From a bacterium (GTDB lineage Bacteria; Krumholzibacteriota; Krumholzibacteriia; LZORAL124-64-63): a DNA stretch of 6,565 bases. The first letter of the stretch is position 1. Each line of letters begins with the position of its first letter. The notes below the pieces were generated by a model that worked only from the letters and a program-made list of their open reading frames with translations, had not been told where the DNA came from and made no database searches. A program made the position numbers and the translations under genes. The stretch lies in contig JAUVBS010000123.1 in assembly GCA_030591105.1 (NCBI GenBank), positions 1 through 6,565 on the forward strand. The letters run 5' to 3'. Shown piece by piece: positions 1-5,984 of the stretch.

Positions 1-434
1 AGGGTGATCAACAGCAGCAAGCTCAGCAACCGTCGCTGACCGAGTTGCGCGGCGCGTACTCCCCAGGCCATGGTGAAGCTCGAGAAGAGCAGTACCACGG
101 TGTTGGTCGCGCCGAGGTTCTTGTCGAGAAAGGTATGGGCGAACAGGAACACTTCCGGGTGGTGCGCGCGGTAGATGGCGTAGATGCAGAACAGTCCGCT
201 GAACAGGAGGATTTCGGTCACCAGGAAGAGCCAGATGCCGAGCTTGGCAGCTCCATACTGCTGCTCCGGAGTATCGAAATGGTGGGCGAGCGTGAACTTA
301 CCCGGGTAGCCGCCCTGGCTAAAACCGAGGCGATCCGCGGTGCGACCTGCGAGGCGACCTGCGGCGCGATCCGCGGCGCCATCGGTGACGCGATCCGTAA
401 CGTTGGCTGCGGCGTGAGTCGAGTCGGGACTCAT
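1..434 (-). CDS. coxC: Cytochrome c oxidase subunit III (partial, C-terminus outside window)
   Basis: This is the haem-copper oxidase subunit III, an integral membrane subunit without redox centres that supports the catalytic subunit. The gene enters from position 434 and runs off the left edge, leaving 144 codons. After a hydrophilic 45-residue N-terminus comes the family signature: [10 protein letters not shown] (50-59), then a first visible helix at about 64-88 with [12 protein letters not shown] containing the conserved membrane Glu (residue 74). A second helix starts near 110 ([18 protein letters not shown]). The ATG at 434-432 overlaps the coxA stop by 4 nt (ATGA), so translation is probably coupled, and a near-perfect Shine-Dalgarno precedes it. 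The N-terminus is odd: residues 12-35 are six tetrapeptide repeats (see the repeat at 330-401). The family call is firm from sequence and position. The gene is open at the window edge, so its full length is unknown. Confidence 0.93.
   Translation of the reverse strand, partial: MSPDSTHAAANVTDRVTDGAADRAAGRLAGRTADRLGFSQGGYPGKFTLAHHFDTPEQQYGAAKLGIWLFLVTEILLFSGLFCIYAIYRAHHPEVFLFAHTFLDKNLGATNTVVLLFSSFTMAWGVRAAQLGQRRLLSLLLLIT
330..401 (-). repeat. 12-bp tandem minisatellite (6 units) inside coxC
   Basis: Six contiguous 12-bp units begin at 330, 342, 354, 366, 378 and 390. Their plus-strand form is close to gcgaYcYGcggc. The units are in frame, and on the coding strand they encode [20 protein letters not shown] and TADR (residues 12-35). 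A degenerate seventh unit may lie at 402-413 (8 of 12 matches to the unit at 354). Because the unit is four codons, copy-number change would keep the frame. It lies ahead of the conserved part of CoxC, so it looks like a tolerated hydrophilic extension. Confidence 0.85.
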
Positions 435-2116
435 CCCTTCACCTCCGGCCGCAGCAGGTAGTCGCCCGTTCGTTCATCGAACTCGTTGACGCTGAAATCG
501 TAGGGGTCGGTCAACACCGGTTCTTCGGCGAAATTGTCATGAATCGGTGGCGAGGCTGTTTGCCACTCGAGCGATGCTCCTCCCCACGGATTGGCCGGCG
601 CCTTGCGGCCCTTGACCAGCGAGTGGATCAGATAAATGGCGGTGATGATGAAGCCGATCGCCAGCAGGTACGACCCGATCGAAGAGATCACGTGGTAGAT
701 CGTGAACTCGGACGGGTAGTTGTAATAGCGCCGCGGCATGCCCTTGCTGCCCATCACGAACTGGGTGAAGAAAGTGACGTTGAAACCGACGAACACCAGT
801 GCGGCGGCGATGACACTCCAGCGTTCGCTGTACATCCGGCCGAACATCTTGGGCCACCAGTGATGCAAGCCGCCCAGAAACGCGATCACCACGCTGCCCA
901 TCATCGTGTAGTGGAAATGGGCGACGATGAAGTAGGTGTCGTGCAGGTGTACGTCGGTCGCCAACGAGCCGAGGAACAGGCCGGTCAACCCGCCGATACC
1001 GAACAGCAAGATGAACGCCAGGGCGTACAGCATCGGCGCGTTGAGTCGGATCTCGCCCTTGTATAGCGTGGCGATCCAGTTAAACACCTTGATTGCCGAC
1101 GGGATCGAGACGCTGAACGTCAGTGCCGAGAAGACCATGTTCGCCAGGTTCGACTGGCCGCTGACGAACAGGTGGTGCCCCCAGACCAGGAAGCTCAGGA
1201 TCGCAATGGCGATGGAAGAGAAGGCGATCATCCGGTAACCGAAGATCCGCTTGCGGCTGTGCACCGAGATCAATTCGCTGATCACGCCCATCGCCGGCAG
1301 GATCATGATGTAGACCGCCGGGTGGCTGTAGAACCAGAAGAAGTGCTGGAACAGAACCGGGTCACCGCCGAGCGCCGGATCGAAGATGCCGATCCCGAGC
1401 ATCCGTTCCGCGATCAACAGCAACACCGTTATGCCGAGCACCGGCGTGGCCAGTACCTGGATGATCGCCGTGGCATAGAGCGCCCACAGAAACAGCGGCA
1501 TACCGAACCAGCCCATTCCCGCCGGGCGCATGCGGTGGATGGTGACGATGAAGTTCAGACCGGTGAAGATCGAACTGAAACCGAGGATGAATACCCCGAG
1601 GGTGACCAGAACCACCGAGCCGTTGGTCGTCGTGCTGTAAGGGGTGTAGAACGTCCAGCCGGTGTCGACGCCGCCGAGCCAAATCGCCGCCAGCAAGAAG
1701 ATCGCGCCCCCGAGGTAGAGGTGAAAGCTGGCGAGGTTCAGCCGCGGCAACGCGACATCTTTAGCCCCTAACTGCAGCGGTAATATGAAGTTGCCAAGCG
1801 CCGCCGGGATCCCCGGAATGATGAACAAGAAGATCATGATCGCGCCGTGCAGCGTGAACATACGGTTATAGGTGTCGGCGTCGACGATGGTCTGCCCCGG
1901 AGTCAGCAGCTCGGTCCGGACCAGCAACGCGAAGATACCGCCAAGGAAAAAAGAGGTCAGGATCGCGACCAGATACATCACCCCGATCCGCTTGTGGTCG
2001 AGGGTCAGCAACCACGACTTGATGCCATAGCTGCAATTCAAATAGTCGGTGCCGCCAGTGGTCTGGCCGTCGGTCGGCACGGTGGCGGCGTTGTTCGTTG
2101 CGGTGTCACCGCTCAT
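431..2116 (-). CDS. coxA: Cytochrome c oxidase subunit I, A2-type (caa3)
   Basis: This is the catalytic subunit of the haem-copper oxidase: it reduces O2 to water at haem a3-CuB and pumps protons across the inner membrane. It has 561 residues, normal for the family, with about 12 helices. Visible ligands are H90 (TLHGA) and H402 for the low-spin haem, H265 with Y269 (SHPAVY, the His-Tyr cofactor), H314-H315 (WGHH) for CuB, and H400 for haem a3. D-channel residues are present (N109, D120 in [11 protein letters not shown]), as is K343 (PSAIKVFNW) of the K-channel. The motif is YSHPAVY and not GHPEV, so the A1 glutamate is absent and this is an A2-type oxidase, which fits the caa3 subunit II beside it. 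The ATG directly abuts the coxB stop, and the TGA stop overlaps the coxC ATG. The start is supported by a good Shine-Dalgarno. Confidence 0.98.
   Translation of the reverse strand: MSGDTATNNAATVPTDGQTTGGTDYLNCSYGIKSWLLTLDHKRIGVMYLVAILTSFFLGGIFALLVRTELLTPGQTIVDADTYNRMFTLHGAIMIFLFIIPGIPAALGNFILPLQLGAKDVALPRLNLASFHLYLGGAIFLLAAIWLGGVDTGWTFYTPYSTTTNGSVVLVTLGVFILGFSSIFTGLNFIVTIHRMRPAGMGWFGMPLFLWALYATAIIQVLATPVLGITVLLLIAERMLGIGIFDPALGGDPVLFQHFFWFYSHPAVYIMILPAMGVISELISVHSRKRIFGYRMIAFSSIAIAILSFLVWGHHLFVSGQSNLANMVFSALTFSVSIPSAIKVFNWIATLYKGEIRLNAPMLYALAFILLFGIGGLTGLFLGSLATDVHLHDTYFIVAHFHYTMMGSVVIAFLGGLHHWWPKMFGRMYSERWSVIAAALVFVGFNVTFFTQFVMGSKGMPRRYYNYPSEFTIYHVISSIGSYLLAIGFIITAIYLIHSLVKGRKAPANPWGGASLEWQTASPPIHDNFAEEPVLTDPYDFSVNEFDERTGDYLLRPEVKG
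439..446 (-). promoter_or_regulatory. Ribosome binding site of coxC
   Basis: The coding strand reads GGAGGTGA, an eight-base match to the anti-Shine-Dalgarno, followed by a 4-nt spacer (AGGG) and the ATG at 434. It lies inside the last codons of coxA and fixes the coxC start in spite of the gene overlap. Confidence 0.9.
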
Positions 2117-3208
2117 CTATTTCTCCTCGGAGTGATCAGGGTCTTCAGGGTGATCAAGGTTATCAGGATTATCAGGGAGGTCCGGTTGATCGGAGTGATC
2201 CGAGTCGGCGTCACTGCTCGCCGGCTCCTGCGGCGCGTGTCGGGAAATCGATTTGAAGTAGGCGATCAGCATGGTGATCTCCTTGTCCTTCAACTTCCCG
2301 GCGTAGGTCGGCATCACCGGTTCGAAACCCGCGATGACCGACGCCGCCGGATCGAGCATCGACTCGCGGACGTAGTCCTCGTCGACGACGATCGTCGCCC
2401 CGTCGCGGGTCGCAAAGCTACCCGCGAACATATCCTGGAAGGTCGGCCCGATGCCCGCGGTGCCATCGACGCTGTGGCACTGGGTGCACCCCTTGGTCAG
2501 ATACAACTTCTCGCCGGCTTCGGCGGGTGGCAGGGTGTCGAGCAGGCCGTCCGCGTCGCGTAGCCAGGTCTCGAAACCGCCCGGCTCGTGAACGATGACC
2601 CGCGAAAGCATGTCCGAGTGGCCGGTGCCGCAGTATTCGGTGCAGAGCAGCGGATAATCACCCGGCTCGATGGCCTGGAACCAGATCTTGCTGTAGCGAC
2701 CTGGTACCACGTCCTTCTTCACGCGGAAGGCCGGGATCCAAAGCGAGTGGATCACGTCCTCGGAAGTCATCACCAGCTTGACCGGCCGGTCGACCGGTAC
2801 GTGCAGTTCGCTGGCGGTATGACCGTTGGGATAACCGAAGAACCACTGCCACTTTTGACCGGTGACCGATATCTCGTAAGCGTTGGCCGGTGGGGTCGAC
2901 ATGTTCAGGAAGCTCTTGAATCCGAGGTAGAAGATCAATACACACAGTAGCGTCGGAATAACGGTCCAGATCACCTCGAGCCGCGTGTTGTGCGGCGGAG
3001 AATCCTCGGCCTGATAACCCTTACGACGACGGAACTGGACGACGAAGGTCACCATCAAGCCGACGATCAGTGCGAAGAAGATCACCGAAATCACGTAGAT
3101 CACGTAGAAGACGGTATCGACCTCGCCCGCGATGGACGACGCGGCGCTCGGGAGTCAGAAGGAGTCCTGTAGCTGGCCCAAGAAAGGCCTGCTCGCGGTC
3201 GCTAGCAT
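2117..3208 (-). CDS. coxB: caa3 oxidase subunit II with fused cytochrome c; in-frame TGA at codon 18
   Basis: CoxB accepts electrons through a C-terminal haem c and passes them via the binuclear CuA to CoxA. In numbering from the GTG at 3103 there are two helices (2-22 and 44-64), the KWQWFF aromatic patch (84-89), and CuA ligands H119, C154, E156, C158, H162 and M165 (CTEYC...GHSDM). A mono-haem domain follows, with CTQCH (206-210) and likely axial M264. The last 30 residues are acidic repeats. The gene cannot sensibly start at that GTG: it has no Shine-Dalgarno and cuts the first helix. The same frame continues upstream as LPSAASSIAGEVDTVFY, the usual family N-terminus, but a TGA (3157-3155) precedes it. 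Beyond that, 17 codons lead back to an ATG at 3208 with a weak GGTGG site. I annotate the whole span as one gene interrupted by TGA; read through, it gives 363 residues. Confidence 0.9.
2123..2128 (-). promoter_or_regulatory. Ribosome binding site of coxA
   Basis: GAGGAG on the coding strand is separated from the coxA ATG (2116) by 6 nt, which include the coxB TAG stop. It lies in the last sense codons of coxB, so ribosomes ending coxB can restart at once on coxA. Confidence 0.85.
2132..2203 (-). repeat. 9-bp tandem repeat (8 units) at the 3' end of coxB
   Basis: Eight contiguous 9-bp units start at 2132, 2141, 2150, 2159, 2168, 2177, 2186 and 2195. The plus-strand form is roughly gtKatcagg. 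They are in frame and encode a tail of [P/S/L]-[D/E]-x triplets: SDH, SDQ, PDL, PDN, PDN, LDH, PED, PDH. The run begins after the cytochrome c domain, so it forms an acidic, probably disordered periplasmic tail. Confidence 0.85.
3155..3157 (-). other. In-frame TGA interrupting the coxB N-terminus
   Basis: The codon reads TGA on the coding strand, between TTC (Phe) and CTC (Leu). The 17 codons before it and the conserved LPxxAS...AxxxD block after it are in the same frame, so no indel is involved. In homologues I recall, the residue before LP is often Trp, so a single TGG-to-TGA change would explain it. All 46 or so Trp codons elsewhere in the window are TGG, and coxA ends with TGA. Reassignment of TGA is therefore unlikely. 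Confidence 0.8.
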
Positions 3209-3254
3209 CTGTCCACCGGATAGACGAAAAAGATCCACTAAATCGATGGAATTA

Positions 3255-3268
3255 CTCCTATTTAGGAG
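3255..3268. promoter_or_regulatory. Inverted repeat upstream of coxB, candidate operator
   Basis: This is a perfect 6-bp inverted repeat, CTCCTA-TT-TAGGAG, centred about 53 nt before the coxB ATG in the 162-bp gap between SCO and coxB. It is more AT-rich than its surroundings. As RNA the loop would be too short unless the inner pair opens, and no T-run follows, so a protein-binding site is more plausible than a terminator. No regulator is identified. Confidence 0.3.
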
Positions 3269-3289
3269 GGCGACAAGATTGCTCAAGCC

Positions 3290-3295
3290 TGTCAA
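3290..3295 (-). promoter_or_regulatory. Possible -35 element of a coxB promoter
   Basis: The coding strand reads TTGACA, a perfect sigma-70 -35 hexamer, about 80 nt before the coxB ATG. No good -10 lies 16-18 nt downstream; the AT-rich TAAATA is 25 nt away. An internal promoter in this gap is therefore only a suggestion. The rest of the gap (3209-3370) shows nothing I can assign. Confidence 0.2.
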
Positions 3296-3370
3296 CTACT
3301 GACCTACCTCAGGGTTACGCCAAGAGAGCGGGGGTGGCCCACGCTTCGTCCGCGGAGCTCCGGAAACGGA

Positions 3371-4249
3371 TTAGGCGCCCTTTTTCGCCCTTTTTCGGTC
3401 ACGTCTCCAGAAATTGAATATCAATATCGCTATAACCAGTAAAGTCAGCAAGCCGCCGGCCTTCAGGAGACGTTGGGCGGCCGGCCCGTAGCGGCCGTGG
3501 GCCGCGTCGTACCGGAAGCAGTACAGCAGGAATCTGTCCTGCGCCGTGCCAATTTCGCCATCGCCAGCCTCGACCAGCGAAAGCCGAACCGTCCGCGGAT
3601 CGTACTGAACGCCATACAGATAGCGCGATACCCGGCCGTCCGGGGTCAGCACGATGATCACCGCCGCGTGGGCGAATTCCTGGCGCTCCTCATTCCAGCG
3701 GAATCCGAAGCCGACGGCATCGGTGAGATGCCGGATCTGCTGCTCATCGCCCGTCAAAAAGTGCCAGCCGCCGGCTGCCGAGGGCCGGCCGAGATCCTCG
3801 ACGTAGTTCAGCTTCTTGAGCTTGGCCAAAGTCGGTCGCTCGCTGGGATCGAAGCTGACCGACAGGACCGCGAATTCGTCACCGGCGGTCCAGCTGAGCT
3901 GCTTCATCGCATCGCTGAGCCCGTTGGCGACCAGACCGCACAGCATGGGGCAAGTCATGTACATCAGGTTGAGGATCACCGGCTGCCCGCGACCGAAGTA
4001 ATCGCCGAGACGGACCTGCCGGCCCTCTTCGTCAAGGAACGAGGCGTCGAGCGGTATCTGGTGGTCCAGTTGCTCGGTGATGCCGACCCCGACCAGCTCT
4101 GCCGGTAGCGGCTCGGTGCGATCCTGGGCCACCGCCGCTGCGGGGAGCAGCACGCACGAGGCGACCCAAGCGGTGGCGAGTGACCTGAGAACGACTGTGA
4201 CGACGAGACGATTCACGACTTCCGTTCTGCCGGTGCCAAGCGGTCGCAC
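3371..4249 (-). CDS. sco1: SCO1/SenC-family copper chaperone (CuA assembly), membrane-anchored
   Basis: This is a thioredoxin-fold copper chaperone that delivers copper to, or reduces, the CuA site of CoxB on the periplasmic side. The copper motif CPMLC is at residues 100-104 and the conserved ligand His at about 194 (EFAHAA). The strand-helix context LNLMYMTCPMLC and SVSFDPSERP is typical of the family. An N-terminal signal or anchor helix (about 15-42, ending AVAQ) and a second helix near 266-281 followed by a basic tail suggest anchoring at both ends. The first ATG in frame (4273) overlaps the upstream gene by 20 nt and lacks a ribosome site. The GTG at 4249 has AGGAG at 7 nt, so I chose it (292 residues). 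The gene begins 4 nt after the preceding stop and lies directly ahead of coxB, as expected for a dedicated CuA assembly factor. Confidence 0.93.
   Translation of the reverse strand: MRPLGTGRTEVVNRLVVTVVLRSLATAWVASCVLLPAAAVAQDRTEPLPAELVGVGITEQLDHQIPLDASFLDEEGRQVRLGDYFGRGQPVILNLMYMTCPMLCGLVANGLSDAMKQLSWTAGDEFAVLSVSFDPSERPTLAKLKKLNYVEDLGRPSAAGGWHFLTGDEQQIRHLTDAVGFGFRWNEERQEFAHAAVIIVLTPDGRVSRYLYGVQYDPRTVRLSLVEAGDGEIGTAQDRFLLYCFRYDAAHGRYGPAAQRLLKAGGLLTLLVIAILIFNFWRRDRKRAKKGA
3376..3395 (-). repeat. 10-bp tandem duplication at the 3' end of sco
   Basis: The plus-strand unit cgcccttttt occurs twice in tandem (3376-3385 and 3386-3395). On the coding strand this gives two A5-G3 tracts encoding the basic tail RKRAKKGA just before the TAA. 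Ten is not a multiple of three, so gain or loss of a unit would change the last few codons and the stop used. Confidence 0.7.
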
Positions 4250-4253
4250 CGCG

Positions 4254-4661
4254 TTACTCCTGCGTCGGAGCATGTGCTAGTGGCTGGGCCGGTTCCGGCG
4301 CGGAGGCCGGTAGTGGCGGTGTGGTGTTTGGCTTCTGAACCTGGGCGCGCGGTTGTGATTCCGCGCGTTCGGTGTCGAGTCCTTCCTGGATGACCAGCTC
4401 CACGGCGCGCTGGACCGGGATACCGACAACACCGTTTTCCTGGTCGATCCAGCGGTAGCTGTGCAGTTGCTGTTGTTGCCCGGCCAGCGAGGCGACGAGC
4501 GCTTCGTTGCGGGGTACAACGACCTTGGTGTTGTACTCCTGGCGCGCGGCCCGGTAGAAATAAGCCTGCAACAACAGGATGCTCACGAAGAGTAGGATCA
4601 CGAACAACGCACCGATGGTGAATATCAGTGGTATGTGGAGATCTTCCTTGGCCGCGGCCAT
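4254..4661 (-). CDS. Uncharacterised single-helix membrane protein of the ACIII-cox operon
   Basis: I cannot name this 135-residue protein by function. A short cytoplasmic N-terminus is followed by one strongly hydrophobic helix (about 11-35). Next comes a soluble part with a compact conserved-looking block, YRWIDQENGVVGIPVQRAVELV, at 69-90. The last 45 residues are Pro/Ala/Gln-rich and probably disordered. I recall similar small proteins with this YRWxDxxxGxVxIPxxRA block between actF and sco in other ACIII operons, so a structural or assembly role is a reasonable inference, not shown. A GTG at 4691 would add ten residues but has no ribosome site. The ATG at 4661 has AGAGG at 5 nt, so I prefer it. 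The gene starts 48 nt after actF ends. Confidence 0.85.
   Translation of the reverse strand: MAAAKEDLHIPLIFTIGALFVILLFVSILLLQAYFYRAARQEYNTKVVVPRNEALVASLAGQQQQLHSYRWIDQENGVVGIPVQRAVELVIQEGLDTERAESQPRAQVQKPNTTPPLPASAPEPAQPLAHAPTQE
4257..4261 (-). promoter_or_regulatory. Ribosome binding site deciding the GTG start of sco
   Basis: AGGAG on the coding strand, then the spacer TAACGCG (7 nt) and GTG at 4249. The site overlaps the last codons of the upstream gene, whose TAA (4256-4254) falls in the spacer. That arrangement favours termination-reinitiation. Confidence 0.8.
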
Positions 4662-4666
4662 GGCTA

Positions 4667-4671
4667 CCTCT
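4667..4671 (-). promoter_or_regulatory. Ribosome binding site of the small membrane protein
   Basis: AGAGG (within GAAGAGG) on the coding strand lies 5 nt before the ATG at 4661. It supports that start over the upstream GTG at 4691. Confidence 0.7.
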
Positions 4672-4709
4672 TCTCTATGGTCCGCGTTCACGGCGACGCC
4701 GACGGCGGA

Positions 4710-5927
4710 CTAGGCGTTTTCGAAATTCAACGAATCGCGTAGGCGTGGGTCCTGGGTCGGGACCAGCGACCGGTTACCGGCCAGTAGAGCCAGCGTTGCC
4801 AGCCAGATCCCGCCGATGCCCACGAAACAGGTTACATCCAACAGATCGAGCCTGACCCGGTCGGGACTGAATACCGGCATTGCCAGCCAGTAGACGTTGA
4901 CCCACTGGGCGATGACGATCCAGACGGCCCAGACCGCCAGCAGCTTGCGGCTGCGCTTGGCGAAACGGGATATCAGCCCGAGAAACGGCGCCAGCCAGGT
5001 GAAAAAGATCAGGATCACGCCGACACGGCCCCAACCGTTCTGCGATCGTACCAGATACCAGACCGTTTCCTCGGGGATGTTGGCGTACCAGTAGAGCATG
5101 TACTGGCTGAAGGCGATGTACGCCCAGAAAAAAGTGAATGCGAACATCAGCTTGCCGTAGTCGTGCAAATGCTCGCCGCTGACGATATTCTCGAGTCGAC
5201 CGGTGCTCTGCAACGCCAGTGTCACCAAGGTCAGCACGGCGCAGAAGGTCACGAAACCGGTGGCGAAGTAGTAGACGCCGAACATGGTGCTGAACCAGGC
5301 GAAATCGAGGGTCATCAACAGGTCCATGCCGGCAAAGCTACAGGTCAGTGCGAACACCACGAGGGCAAAGCCACTGAGATTCTCCATCTGCTTCGTGAGC
5401 TTTACCTCGCCGGTTTCGTCCTGCCGCAGCGATTTGCGCCAGAAGTAAAACGCGAGCCAGATCCAGGCGACGAAGTACACGACCCAGCGAATCGTGAAGA
5501 ACGTCTTGTTCAGGTAGGGCGCCTTGTGTGCGAGCAGCGCCGCCTGTTCGGCCGGTACGTGGCCGCTCGCCCACGCGTAGATGTGGCTCAAATTGAGCAA
5601 GATCGGCAGAGCGAGCAGTGCCAGCACCACCAGGTTGGCGGCCATCAATTCGGGTAGGCGACGGATCACCACACTCCAGCTAGAGCGGGTCACGTGCTGT
5701 AGCGCCACGAAGACCAGAGCGCCGAGCGAGATCCCCAGGAAGTAAGCGTAGCTGACCAGGTACGAGAAGCCGAAATGGCGCAAGCCGTCTGCTTTGGCGA
5801 GGCCGAGCGCGACGCTCGCTGCGAGGGCCACTAGACCGACGCCGCCGGCGACCATATAGATCCGCGGGCCGAGCGAACCCAAAGTGGTCTTGGTATCGGC
5901 GAGTTTTGGTGCTTGCGAATGGGCCAC
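4710..5927 (-). CDS. actF: Alternative Complex III membrane subunit ActF (quinol:cytochrome c oxidoreductase)
   Basis: ActF is a polytopic subunit of Alternative Complex III, which oxidises quinol and passes electrons to cytochrome c or directly to an oxidase. The 405 residues contain about ten hydrophobic segments (near 21-44, 58-77, 97-116, 145-164, 186-200, 213-238, 258-280, 302-320, 328-350, 366-384). Family-typical blocks are FAGMDLLMTLDFAWFSTMFG (198-217), HDYGKLMFAFTFFWAYIAF (255-273) followed by YANIPEET, and the C-terminal tail QDPRLRDSLNFEN. The length is near the family norm. The start is GTG at 5927, supported by GGAGAAGAG upstream. ActF is related to the NrfD-like ActC but lacks an associated iron-sulphur partner of its own. 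It follows actE, as in known act operons. I see no truncation or frameshift. Confidence 0.93.
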   Translation of the reverse strand: MAHSQAPKLADTKTTLGSLGPRIYMVAGGVGLVALAASVALGLAKADGLRHFGFSYLVSYAYFLGISLGALVFVALQHVTRSSWSVVIRRLPELMAANLVVLALLALPILLNLSHIYAWASGHVPAEQAALLAHKAPYLNKTFFTIRWVVYFVAWIWLAFYFWRKSLRQDETGEVKLTKQMENLSGFALVVFALTCSFAGMDLLMTLDFAWFSTMFGVYYFATGFVTFCAVLTLVTLALQSTGRLENIVSGEHLHDYGKLMFAFTFFWAYIAFSQYMLYWYANIPEETVWYLVRSQNGWGRVGVILIFFTWLAPFLGLISRFAKRSRKLLAVWAVWIVIAQWVNVYWLAMPVFSPDRVRLDLLDVTCFVGIGGIWLATLALLAGNRSLVPTQDPRLRDSLNFENA

Positions 5928-5935
5928 GGTCTCTT

Positions 5936-5939
5936 CTCC
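5936..5939 (-). promoter_or_regulatory. Ribosome binding site of actF
   Basis: GGAG on the coding strand lies 8 nt before the GTG at 5927, and the purine run continues as AAGAG. It supports the GTG start; there is no competing ATG nearby. Confidence 0.7.
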
Positions 5940-5945
5940 GGGCTG

Positions 5946-5965
5946 CGCCGGCTCGTTGGCCGGCG
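5946..5965. repeat. Intercistronic hairpin between actE and actF
   Basis: Perfect 7-bp GC-only arms, CGCCGGC (5946-5952) and GCCGGCG (5959-5965), enclose a 6-nt loop. The hairpin occupies the 57-nt gap between actE and actF, a few bases ahead of the actF ribosome site. No T-run follows on either strand, so it is not an intrinsic terminator. It could affect mRNA stability or actF translation. Confidence 0.5.
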
Positions 5966-5984
5966 GGTCACGACGCCGGGGCGT

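Noticed and set aside
1172..1771. Plus-strand ORF of 199 codons opposite coxA
   Set aside because: It lies wholly inside coxA; its composition (Arg, Glu, Asp, His, Gln rich) is typical of the antisense of membrane-protein codons.
1847..2563. Long plus-strand ORF (238 codons)
   Set aside because: It is antisense to coxA and coxB, which carry clear catalytic motifs. The antisense protein is Arg/Val/Gly-rich low complexity without a recognisable domain, as expected for a GC-rich shadow frame.
3155..3157. TGA in coxB as selenocysteine or a reassigned Trp code
   Set aside because: No selenocysteine is known in this family and no obvious SECIS-like stem follows. Every other Trp codon in the window is TGG, and coxA uses TGA as its stop.
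3155..3208. The 17-codon ORF before the TGA as a regulatory leader peptide
   Set aside because: It is in the same frame as coxB, has only a weak ribosome site, and shows no run of a single amino acid or attenuator-like hairpins. A broken coxB N-terminus is the simpler reading, though a leader cannot be excluded.
3349..3370. Palindromes CGGAGCTCCG and TCCGCGGA just after the sco stop, considered as a terminator
   Set aside because: There is no T-run on either strand and the palindromes have essentially no loop. The evidence is too weak for an intrinsic terminator call.
3473..4108. Plus-strand ORF of 211 codons opposite sco
   Set aside because: It is antisense to the SCO gene, which has the CPMLC motif. 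No plausible ribosome site or family resemblance.
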